Positions 21,224 to 26,097 of a stretch of DNA of 26,299 bases are shown here, piece by piece (positions within the stretch are counted from its first letter, which is position 1; each line of letters opens with the position of its first letter). A program made the translations under genes and the position numbers. A model generated the notes under the pieces. That model was not told where the DNA came from. It saw nothing but the letters and a program-made list of their open reading frames with translations, and ran no database searches. Where the stretch lies: IMG/VR virus record IMGVR_UViG_3300028925_004580, positions 1-26,299 of that record. One strand, written 5' to 3'. Source of the stretch: a virus.

Positions 21224-21412
21224 ATGCAAGTTAAAGTTAAAAATGGTAATGTTGAAGGGGCACTGCGCCTCTTTCGTAAAAAAGTTACAGAGAGTGGAGT
21301 TCTTTTCAAGCACAAAGAGAAGCAGTTCTACGAAAAACCCTGTCAGAAAAAGAACAGAAGAAAGGCTTCCGCAAAAATGCGAGAAAGAAAAAGACGTACC
21401 ATGGAGCCGTGA
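21224..21412 (+). CDS. rpsU: Phage-encoded small ribosomal subunit protein bS21
   Basis: The 62-residue basic protein matches bacterial S21, which binds the 30S platform near the anti-Shine-Dalgarno end of 16S rRNA and helps initiation. Matching features are the short beta start (MQVKVKNGN), the helix with ALRLFRKKVTESGVL, the invariant FYEKP turn, and the arginine/lysine tail with KASAKMRERKR. E. coli S21 is about 71 residues. Phage S21 homologues are known from pelagiphages and metagenomic phages and are thought to replace the host copy on ribosomes. The ATG follows the preceding stop by no bases. A +1-frame overlapping ORF at 21201-21425 is judged a shadow. Confidence 0.9.
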   Translation: MQVKVKNGNVEGALRLFRKKVTESGVLFKHKEKQFYEKPCQKKNRRKASAKMRERKRRTMEP

Positions 21413-21428
21413 TATACGTTTTTAGTTC

Positions 21429-21457
21429 TTGACATTCGCCTTAAAACGCCGTATAAT
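21429..21457 (+). promoter_or_regulatory. Sigma70-type promoter, plus strand
   Basis: TTGACA (21429-21434), 17-base spacer, TATAAT (21452-21457), preceded by TTTTTAGTTC, the shared extension. Predicted +1 near 21464. It starts the long small-gene unit. Confidence 0.88.
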
Positions 21458-21483
21458 ACTCTTATAAATTGGAGAAGCAAGCA

Positions 21484-21900
21484 TTGATTACATATTATAA
21501 CGAAGACACTAAATTTGACGCATTCATTACAGACTGTTTAAAAGCACTCTTTGATGATGAGCCAACTGCAGATATTGAGATAACCTGGACAAAGTGTATT
21601 GGTGAAGGCTATGCGGGACTATGTAACGGTACTACAGATGAGGTGGAGATTGCACTAGCAACCCACTTCAACCTTGATTGTGGTGAGAGCCTGCCTTATG
21701 GTGACGCAATACTTGCCTCCAACCTAGCACATGAGCTAGTTCACGCTCGTCAGTTTATTCGTGGCGAGATTAACGCAGACAACTACTACTACAAAGGAAA
21801 CGACTACGAGGCTGTTGAGTACGCTGAGACCCCGTGGGAAATTGAAGCATACGCCCTTGAGGATGTACTGGTTGATTTATTTTGGAGTAAAGAATGTTAG
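21484..21900 (+). CDS. Putative zinc metalloprotease-like protein (HExxH)
   Basis: The start is read as TTG at 21484, six bases after GGAGAAG and 20 bases from the predicted +1; a TTG at 21469 forms part of that ribosome site. The 138-residue product has the zincin motif AHELVHARQFIRGE (H83, E84, H87) followed by ETPWEIEAYALED, whose glutamate (E119 or E121) may be the third zinc ligand, as in small minimal gluzincins. The acidic N-terminal half contains a CNGTTDEVEIALAT segment. There is no signal peptide, so the target would be cytoplasmic. It could act on host proteins or be a non-proteolytic zincin fold; the substrate is unknown. Confidence 0.75.
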   Translation: MITYYNEDTKFDAFITDCLKALFDDEPTADIEITWTKCIGEGYAGLCNGTTDEVEIALATHFNLDCGESLPYGDAILASNLAHELVHARQFIRGEINADNYYYKGNDYEAVEYAETPWEIEAYALEDVLVDLFWSKEC

Positions 21901-22010
21901 ATATTTTAGCAGGAATACTAGGAACCACAGCTGCAATAGCACTATTTTACGCATCTTTTAGTATATTTCTAGAGATGGAAAAGCAGAAAGACAGAGAACG
22001 GAAAGATTAA
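21894..22010 (+). CDS. 38-residue single-pass membrane protein
   Basis: ATG at 21894 has a GGAG site six bases upstream and overlaps the end of the metalloprotease gene by 7 bases. The product has a hydrophobic N-terminal helix (ILAGILGTTAAIALFYASF) and a charged C-terminal tail (EMEKQKDRERKD), suggesting an inner-membrane protein with the tail inside. It ends directly before the next ATG. The function is unknown. Confidence 0.65.
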   Translation: MLDILAGILGTTAAIALFYASFSIFLEMEKQKDRERKD

Positions 22011-22244
22011 ATGACTCCACAAGAGATAGCAGACTACAAACGCAGATGGGTAGTAGGTTCAAAATACAGCCTACGGATACATTCAGACAGACGCAGAGAA
22101 GCGCTTGACTGGTGTAAGATAAACTTATCAAAGCAACAATGGCAGCATAGTAAATTCACAGATGTTTATGAAGATACTGTAAGTTTTGAAAGCCGAGTAC
22201 ACTATCTCTATTTTCTAGAGTGGTATGGGTGGGATAAAGTATGA
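22011..22244 (+). CDS. Small phage protein of unknown function
   Basis: The 77-residue basic/aromatic protein starts MTPQEIADYKRRW and carries WCKINLSKQQWQHSKFTDVY followed by an aromatic end (YLYFLEWYGW). The W-C-x-x-N-L-x-x-x-Q-W arrangement with T-x-V-Y-E-x-T recurs in phage small proteins without a known role. The ATG directly follows the previous TAA, and its stop overlaps the zinc-ribbon start as ATGA. Confidence 0.75.
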   Translation: MTPQEIADYKRRWVVGSKYSLRIHSDRRREALDWCKINLSKQQWQHSKFTDVYEDTVSFESRVHYLYFLEWYGWDKV

Positions 22245-22387
22245 AAGAGACAACTAAAGAGTGTCCAAACTGTGGCAATGTACATCTAGTACTACTCCAC
22301 AGTATGAATATGAAGCTGTGTACCGATTGTAGGACTGAGATTCCTTGGTACTTAGAGGAAGGACAGAAGCCTTTACATGGGTCATGA
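22241..22387 (+). CDS. Small zinc-ribbon protein
   Basis: The 48-residue product has two CxxC knuckles, C8-x-x-C11 (KECPNCGNVHL) and C27-x-x-C30 (MKLCTDCRTEIPW), a zinc-ribbon arrangement often used to contact nucleic acid or polymerases. It overlaps its neighbours by ATGA on both sides. The role is unknown. Confidence 0.75.
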   Translation: MKETTKECPNCGNVHLVLLHSMNMKLCTDCRTEIPWYLEEGQKPLHGS

Positions 22388-22557
22388 AAAAACTTTGGAG
22401 AATATGGGCAAAGTCCCTAGGAGAGAAAGTTGGAGAAACTAATAAACAAGCAGACAGTATTGCGATTGTCCGTACTGTTTGGTGGCTGGTTCATATGGTC
22501 ACTTGCATATTCATTATACTCAATGCCATAGCAAACCACGGGTGGAACCTAATATGA
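22384..22557 (+). CDS. 57-residue phage membrane protein
   Basis: ATG at 22384 overlaps the zinc-ribbon stop as ATGA. The N-terminus is a basic amphipathic helix (MKKLWRIWAKSLGEKVGETN) with ADSIAIVRTVWW after it, and then one membrane segment (LVHMVTCIFIILNAIA). The W-R-I-W-A-K-x-L-G-E-K start recurs among small proteins of many tailed phages. No function is known. The longer frame from 22345 lies within the zinc-ribbon gene and is not used. Confidence 0.75.
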   Translation: MKKLWRIWAKSLGEKVGETNKQADSIAIVRTVWWLVHMVTCIFIILNAIANHGWNLI

Positions 22558-22922
22558 TACACTATAGTACAAACTGGATGGGGCCGGTATCAACACTCTG
22601 GTACGAAGATCGTAACATACCGTATGTGTTGAAGAAGACAAGCGGTGAGATATTACCTGCTGTTGAGTACAAAGACTTTCTAGAGTCATACTCATGTGGT
22701 CGTATAGACATCTATGGTCTTTGTGAAGAAGAGTATTGGGGTGGTAAGTCTGAGTACGGTCTTGGTGTTATGAGTGCCGAATCTTGGCACTTACTCTCTG
22801 AATATCTCGATACCTTCGCGTCTTCTCAGCTAGTACCATATGAAGAGCTAATACAGCACTTTGAAGATATCACTGGCCATGAGATAGAATGGTTTGACGA
22901 GAGTACACCTCGGTGTCAGTAA
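22554..22922 (+). CDS. Phage protein of unknown function (NWMGP...SYSCGRIDIYG type)
   Basis: ATG at 22554 overlaps the previous TGA and gives 122 residues; the frame from 22479 is an artefact inside the neighbour. The product starts MIHYSTNWMGPVSTLWYEDR and has a central SYSCGRIDIYGL block and an acidic C-terminus (FEDITGHEIEWFDE). Both blocks are familiar from uncharacterised proteins of diverse phages. It appears soluble and acidic. It ends before an intergenic region with hairpins, so it may close a sub-unit of the operon. Confidence 0.78.
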   Translation: MIHYSTNWMGPVSTLWYEDRNIPYVLKKTSGEILPAVEYKDFLESYSCGRIDIYGLCEEEYWGGKSEYGLGVMSAESWHLLSEYLDTFASSQLVPYEELIQHFEDITGHEIEWFDESTPRCQ

Positions 22923-22924
22923 TT

Positions 22925-22962
22925 CGATTTGAGAATCGCAATCTCATCGTTACTCGTTTTTT
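22925..22962 (+). terminator. Weak terminator-like hairpin in the gap 22923-23032
   Basis: CGAT..GAGA (22925-22934, two-base bulge) can pair with TCTCATCG (22942-22949), and six T follow at 22957-22962. A second hairpin GTCCTAA/TTAGGAC lies at 22966-22984 without a T-run. This is the only sizeable gap in the plus-strand unit. Partial termination or mRNA processing is possible. Confidence 0.33.
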
Positions 22963-23032
22963 AATGTCCTAACTACCTTAGGACTGACCTGAGTATGTCT
23001 CGAAACTGCTCACCTAATTACTGGAGAAAACG

Positions 23033-23326
23033 ATGAAGAAATATGTAAATAGATATGGAAACAAGTACTGGTTCGAAGAGAGAGAGAACAATATCTTTGA
23101 AATCATGGGCGATCTCGAATACTGGAGACTTGGAGGCAAGAAGGGACAAGACAATATTGACATGGAAGATCTCGGTATGTGCGACCCAAGCGGTGGCCCA
23201 TACATTGAAGTTGGAAGTGTTATCAACGGTAGAGAAGTACTGAAGATCAGCTCTCGAGACGGTGGCCTATTTCTTACTCTTGAACCTAGCAAAACATGGC
23301 TTAGCAGCCCAGCGAACCTGCTATGA
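23033..23326 (+). CDS. Small phage protein of unknown function
   Basis: The 97-residue product begins MKKYVNRYGNKYWFEERENN and looks beta-rich, with GGPYIEVGSVINGREVLKIS and FLTLEPSKTW suggesting a barrel-like fold. ATG at 23033 has a GGAG site seven bases upstream. It overlaps the next gene by 4 bases. No motif identifies a function. Confidence 0.75.
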   Translation: MKKYVNRYGNKYWFEERENNIFEIMGDLEYWRLGGKKGQDNIDMEDLGMCDPSGGPYIEVGSVINGREVLKISSRDGGLFLTLEPSKTWLSSPANLL

Positions 23327-23790
23327 AAGCAATTATTACAAAAAACAGTCAATATGTGAAGATTGATAAGCATGATACGTGGTCAATGGATGAAACGCTT
23401 GCACACATCGTTGTGCCGATGCTAGTTCAGCTTCGTGATAGTACTCATGGCTCACCCTTTGTTGAGTTGGAAGATCGTCCTGAAAACTTAGTTGGCACAC
23501 TACCTGACACAAAGAGTGGTGATGTTGATGAGTTCCATCATCAAGCATGGTACTGGGCGCTCGACGAAATGATCTTTGCATTCAGTAGCAAACTTGAAGA
23601 CTGGGAAGATCAGTTCATTAGTGGCACAACAGATCTAAGAACAGAAGACATGGGCAATGGTTATTCCAAAGTAGTCTGGGGAGACAAACATACTTGGTGT
23701 TGCGACTGGGATGCACGAAAAGAATACCAGGACAGAATCACTAAAGGCTTCCTTTTATTTGGCAAGTACTATGAGAGCTTATGGGACTGA
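23323..23790 (+). CDS. Conserved-type phage protein of unknown function (HHQAWYWALDEM type)
   Basis: The 155-residue product has a helical core with the block EFHHQAWYWALDEMIFAFSS, whose paired histidines and acidic residues could bind a metal, and a C-terminal half with tryptophan and basic residues (WCCDWDARKEYQDRITKGFL). The block is familiar from other phage proteins, but no activity is known. The start overlaps the previous stop by 4 bases and its stop overlaps the next ATG by one base. Confidence 0.78.
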   Translation: MKAIITKNSQYVKIDKHDTWSMDETLAHIVVPMLVQLRDSTHGSPFVELEDRPENLVGTLPDTKSGDVDEFHHQAWYWALDEMIFAFSSKLEDWEDQFISGTTDLRTEDMGNGYSKVVWGDKHTWCCDWDARKEYQDRITKGFLLFGKYYESLWD

Positions 23791-23882
23791 TGCTAGACGA
23801 TATTATTGCATACGCTGCGTTTGTTACATGGGCTTTTGTGATATACTTTAGTTTCAAAGCCTTCCTAAATTTTATCGTATAA
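23790..23882 (+). CDS. 30-residue single-pass membrane protein
   Basis: ATG at 23790 shares its A with the previous TGA (TGATG). The product MLDDIIAYAAFVTWAFVIYF followed by SFKAFLNFIV is almost all hydrophobic and would span the membrane once. It continues the series of tiny coupled membrane genes. The function is unknown. Confidence 0.55.
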   Translation: MLDDIIAYAAFVTWAFVIYFSFKAFLNFIV

Positions 23883-23892
23883 AGAAAACACT

Positions 23893-24066
23893 ATGGGACT
23901 AACAACAGTATTTAAAGATGAAGAAGGGAACCTAGCCATTGAGCTTCCTGAGTGGGCTTGTGATACTCTAGAACTTATTCCTGGTTCAGAAATTATTTGG
24001 TATAAGAACGACAGTGGAGACTGGACTATTTTTAAGAAGGACATAAAAAAAGTTCTTGACAAGTAA
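23893..24066 (+). CDS. AbrB/MazE-like small protein
   Basis: The 57-residue product resembles one swapped-hairpin (AbrB/MazE-type) unit: a short strand with acidic turn (TVFKDEEGNLAIELPEWACD), L-E-L-I-P-G-S-E-I-I-W-Y, and a final strand DWTIFKK. The pattern 'G-x-L-x-I-x-L-P...L...P-G-x-x-I-x-W...W-x-I' is that of the family, whose members bind DNA as dimers. No toxin partner is next to it. The ribosome site is weak (AAAGAA). Its last codons overlap the -35 of the next promoter. Confidence 0.58.
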   Translation: MGLTTVFKDEEGNLAIELPEWACDTLELIPGSEIIWYKNDSGDWTIFKKDIKKVLDK

Positions 24067-24084
24067 CCCAAAGGCTAGTATAAT
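24056..24084 (+). promoter_or_regulatory. Sigma70-type promoter, plus strand
   Basis: TTGACA (24056-24061), 17-base spacer, TATAAT (24079-24084), preceded by AAAAAAAGTTC. The -35 is inside the last codons of the AbrB-like gene. Predicted +1 near 24091 for the unit ending with GroES. Confidence 0.87.
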
Positions 24085-24119
24085 ATCCGCATAAACTAAA
24101 CAAAGAGAGCAAAATAAAA

Positions 24120-24365
24120 ATGTCAAACCCATCTTACAAATTCACTTCATACCCTTACGAATGTCCATTCCGCAGCTCGCCAGATGTGGTTGTTGAGTAT
24201 TCTATCGTTACTAAAGATATGTCACGCAATGATATGCTTGAGCAGTTCGAGTACTTTCTCAAGGCTGTAGGCTTTCACTTTGATGCAACCGAATCTATTG
24301 AGATTGTAGACCACGCTGACTATGAGATCACAGATGCAGAAACTAACTCTGGGAAGATTTGGTAA
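24120..24365 (+). CDS. Small acidic phage protein of unknown function
   Basis: The 81-residue product starts MSNPSYKFTSYPYECPFRSS and contains a DMLEQFEYFLKAVGFHFDAT helix and an acidic end. It is the first gene after the promoter at 24056-24084, with a leader of about 29 bases containing AAAGAGAG. It overlaps the next start by one base (TAATG). No motif identifies a function. Confidence 0.75.
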   Translation: MSNPSYKFTSYPYECPFRSSPDVVVEYSIVTKDMSRNDMLEQFEYFLKAVGFHFDATESIEIVDHADYEITDAETNSGKIW

Positions 24366-24526
24366 TGAGCAACTATAATCGTAATATTCTAAACACTGCA
24401 GGCGTTGGTATCCTCAATCTTGTAGTAGGCATCTCGTTTGATGTTGGGATACTCACTGCCATAGGTGTTGGCTTACTAGCTTTTTCTGCCTATGATCTGT
24501 ACAAGGAAGGTAAGGATGCTATCTAA
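24365..24526 (+). CDS. 53-residue membrane hairpin protein
   Basis: The product has two hydrophobic stretches (ILNTAGVGILNLVVGISF and VGILTAIGVGLLAFSAY) separated by a short turn with an aspartate, then a charged tail (DLYKEGKDAI). A two-pass membrane hairpin is predicted. It overlaps the MazG-like gene by 11 bases and shares TAATG with the gene before. The function is unknown. Confidence 0.65.
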   Translation: MSNYNRNILNTAGVGILNLVVGISFDVGILTAIGVGLLAFSAYDLYKEGKDAI

Positions 24527-24782
24527 TAAACTAACACAGGGCGAGATAGAGCTTCTCGTCATTACAATGGAAGAAGCAGGTGAGCTCGTCCAAGCCTGCT
24601 CAAAGATACTAAGATTTGGTAAAGAGCATGAGCATATGTCAAATCTTGCACATGAAACAGGTGACTTAATCTGCATGACAGATCTCCTCGACCAGTATGG
24701 TTTAGTAGAGTTTGATCGTGCAGCTGAATTCGCCGCAGCTAAATATGAAAAATTACGTAAGTGGAGTGACTTAATACGATGA
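24516..24782 (+). CDS. MazG-like NTP pyrophosphohydrolase-type protein
   Basis: ATG at 24516, after GGAAGGTAAGG, gives 88 residues; the longer frame from 24492 is less likely. The all-alpha NTP-PPase metal motif is visible: MEEAGELVQACSKI (E19, E20, E23) followed by HETGDLICM (E47, D50). These enzymes hydrolyse nucleoside triphosphates to monophosphates, and phage forms have been proposed to alter nucleotide or ppGpp pools. This version is short, so it may work as a multimer. It overlaps neighbours on both sides. Confidence 0.8.
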   Translation: MLSNKLTQGEIELLVITMEEAGELVQACSKILRFGKEHEHMSNLAHETGDLICMTDLLDQYGLVEFDRAAEFAAAKYEKLRKWSDLIR

Positions 24783-25105
24783 GAACACATGGTGGAAAGG
24801 GCAGTAAACAGCGGCCTGGAGACAAAGAGAAGTTTGAAGCTAACTATGACACTATCTTTAGCCAAGTAACTGAAAACAAAGAAGAGCTACTGAAAGAGCA
24901 AGTGATTGACTCTGCATCAGAAATGCTTACTAACTCAATGAATTTGATGCGGGATGCTATGACAGATGGCGGCTTCATAGCAACACACGATGCTAGGACA
25001 GTAAGCCTCGAACACTGGGACGAGATTCTTTACTTCCTCGACAATATACAACTATACGATTACCCTGCCCAAGAAGGCAAAGACTTACTAAAGAGAATAA
25101 CATAA
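24779..25105 (+). CDS. Phage protein with N-terminal HGGKGS-RP-D motif
   Basis: The 108-residue product starts MRTHGGKGSKQRPGDKEKFE and continues ANYDTIF, a motif seen at the head of many small phage proteins of unknown role. In most of those it forms nearly the whole protein. Here it is followed by about 75 helical residues (ELLKEQVIDSASEMLTNSMN, then LEHWDEILYFLDNI). The start overlaps the MazG-like stop as ATGA and its stop shares a base with the next start. A function cannot be assigned. Confidence 0.75.
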   Translation: MRTHGGKGSKQRPGDKEKFEANYDTIFSQVTENKEELLKEQVIDSASEMLTNSMNLMRDAMTDGGFIATHDARTVSLEHWDEILYFLDNIQLYDYPAQEGKDLLKRIT

Positions 25106-25497
25106 TGATTACAATAAGCAATTTTGAGAAGGCCGGTGACTTTATGGAAGCATTCGGTCAAGAAGTACTGCACCGCCCCACTGTTCCCGGTTATAGCCTC
25201 GCAGCCCTGCGACTTGATTTGATTCAAGAAGAAGTACAAGAGCTTACGGTTGCTCTCGCTGCTGGAGATATTGTAGAGATTGCTGACGCACTTACTGATA
25301 TTCTTTACGTTACTTACGGGGCTGGACACAGTTTTGGTATTGATCTCGATGATTGCTATCAAGAAGTTCACCGTAGCAATATGACTAAACTTGGTGAAGA
25401 TGGCAGACCTATCTACCGCGAAGATGGCAAGGTAATGAAAGGCCCGAACTACGAGCCACCAAACTTAGTACAATTTATACTACCACAGGAGATTTAA
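25105..25497 (+). CDS. All-alpha NTP pyrophosphatase (MazG/HisE-like phosphohydrolase)
   Basis: The 130-residue protein matches phage phosphoribosyl-ATP-pyrophosphohydrolase-like NTPases. Metal-binding acids lie in LIQEEVQELTVAL (E42, E43, E46) and VEIADALTDILYV (E58, D61, D65), followed by the family's GAGHSFGIDLDDC and the conserved tail blocks VHRSNMTKL, REDGKVMKGPNYEPP. It probably hydrolyses (d)NTPs or modified nucleotides, helping balance pools during replication. It is the second enzyme of this fold within 1 kb, next to the shorter MazG-like protein. The start shares a base with the previous stop. Confidence 0.88.
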   Translation: MITISNFEKAGDFMEAFGQEVLHRPTVPGYSLAALRLDLIQEEVQELTVALAAGDIVEIADALTDILYVTYGAGHSFGIDLDDCYQEVHRSNMTKLGEDGRPIYREDGKVMKGPNYEPPNLVQFILPQEI

Positions 25498-25499
25498 GA

Positions 25500-25685
25500 A
25501 TGTTTGCAGAATTTAAAGTAATTGATGAGAAGGCAGACTTTGAGATGGCAGAGAACGGCTTCGTTCTTCGTGTCTCTGGTCGTCGAGCGTCAGACGAGAT
25601 GTGGATCACCCGTAGCTACGTCTATGTTGGTCAGCATGATTTTCTTGTAGCGGTTAGAAAACTAGCGGAGATGGAAAGAACATGA
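25500..25685 (+). CDS. Small phage protein of unknown function
   Basis: The 61-residue product reads as a beta-rich protein with a FVLRVSGRRASDEMWITRSY block and a helical end (DFLVAVRKLAEMER). ATG at 25500 follows GGAG (CAGGAGATTTAAG). It overlaps the next gene by 4 bases. No function is recognised. Confidence 0.73.
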   Translation: MFAEFKVIDEKADFEMAENGFVLRVSGRRASDEMWITRSYVYVGQHDFLVAVRKLAEMERT

Positions 25686-25948
25686 TCAAATACTACATGG
25701 TAGATACAGTAAGCACTTTCCACAATACATACCTAGTAGCTATGGAAGAGAGTGATGACCCTACCTGGGCACATGAGGTAGTTATGGAAGGTGATGGTCT
25801 TGAGATTGCTCAGCGTCATCTTGGAGATAGCATTATTCTTTCTAAGGAAGCTAATGATAAGAACATTAAAGAAGCAGTAGCAGGCAACTACAATCAAGGC
25901 TGGAGTGTTGAGGAATTCAAAGCTCAGGCGTTGGAGATCCTTAAATGA
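25682..25948 (+). CDS. Small phage protein of unknown function
   Basis: The 88-residue acidic product starts MIKYYMVDTVSTFHNTYLVA and has a glutamate/aspartate-rich middle and a helical end (SVEEFKAQALEILK). The start overlaps the previous stop and its stop overlaps the next start, each by ATGA. No motif identifies a function. Confidence 0.73.
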   Translation: MIKYYMVDTVSTFHNTYLVAMEESDDPTWAHEVVMEGDGLEIAQRHLGDSIILSKEANDKNIKEAVAGNYNQGWSVEEFKAQALEILK

Positions 25949-26097
25949 CACTCTATGATACCTTCGTTCAGAAACTATGGATTGAGAACTGTATTGAGCG
26001 AGACAGTGTAGGAGACCCCGTACTGTCGAAGAAAGATTATATCAGCCGTTTTGCTGATTTTATTAAAGATGAATGGGAAGAAAGTGATGAGAGTTAA
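25945..26097 (+). CDS. 50-residue phage protein of unknown function
   Basis: ATG at 25945 overlaps the previous TGA. The product MTLYDTFVQKLWIENCIERD continues into a helical, acidic C-terminus (ISRFADFIKDEWEESDES). Its end overlaps the groES start by 11 bases in another frame, so it is probably translated in tandem with it. Confidence 0.65.
   Translation: MTLYDTFVQKLWIENCIERDSVGDPVLSKKDYISRFADFIKDEWEESDES

Noticed and set aside
21201-21425. 74-codon frame overlapping the S21 gene
   Set aside because: It is the +1 frame of a lysine-rich gene; S21 is strongly recognised and the alternative has no plausible start signal.
22479-22553. Upstream extension of the NWMGP protein
   Set aside because: The extension reads through the membrane-protein gene, and the ATG at 22554 overlaps that gene's stop in the usual ATGA way.
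22966-22984. GTCCTAA/TTAGGAC hairpin as a terminator
   Set aside because: The T-run precedes the hairpin on the plus strand, and on the minus strand it is followed by A, so it cannot be a rho-independent terminator in either direction.
23014-23373. 119-codon minus-strand frame
   Set aside because: It is antisense to two coupled plus-strand genes and has no ribosome site.
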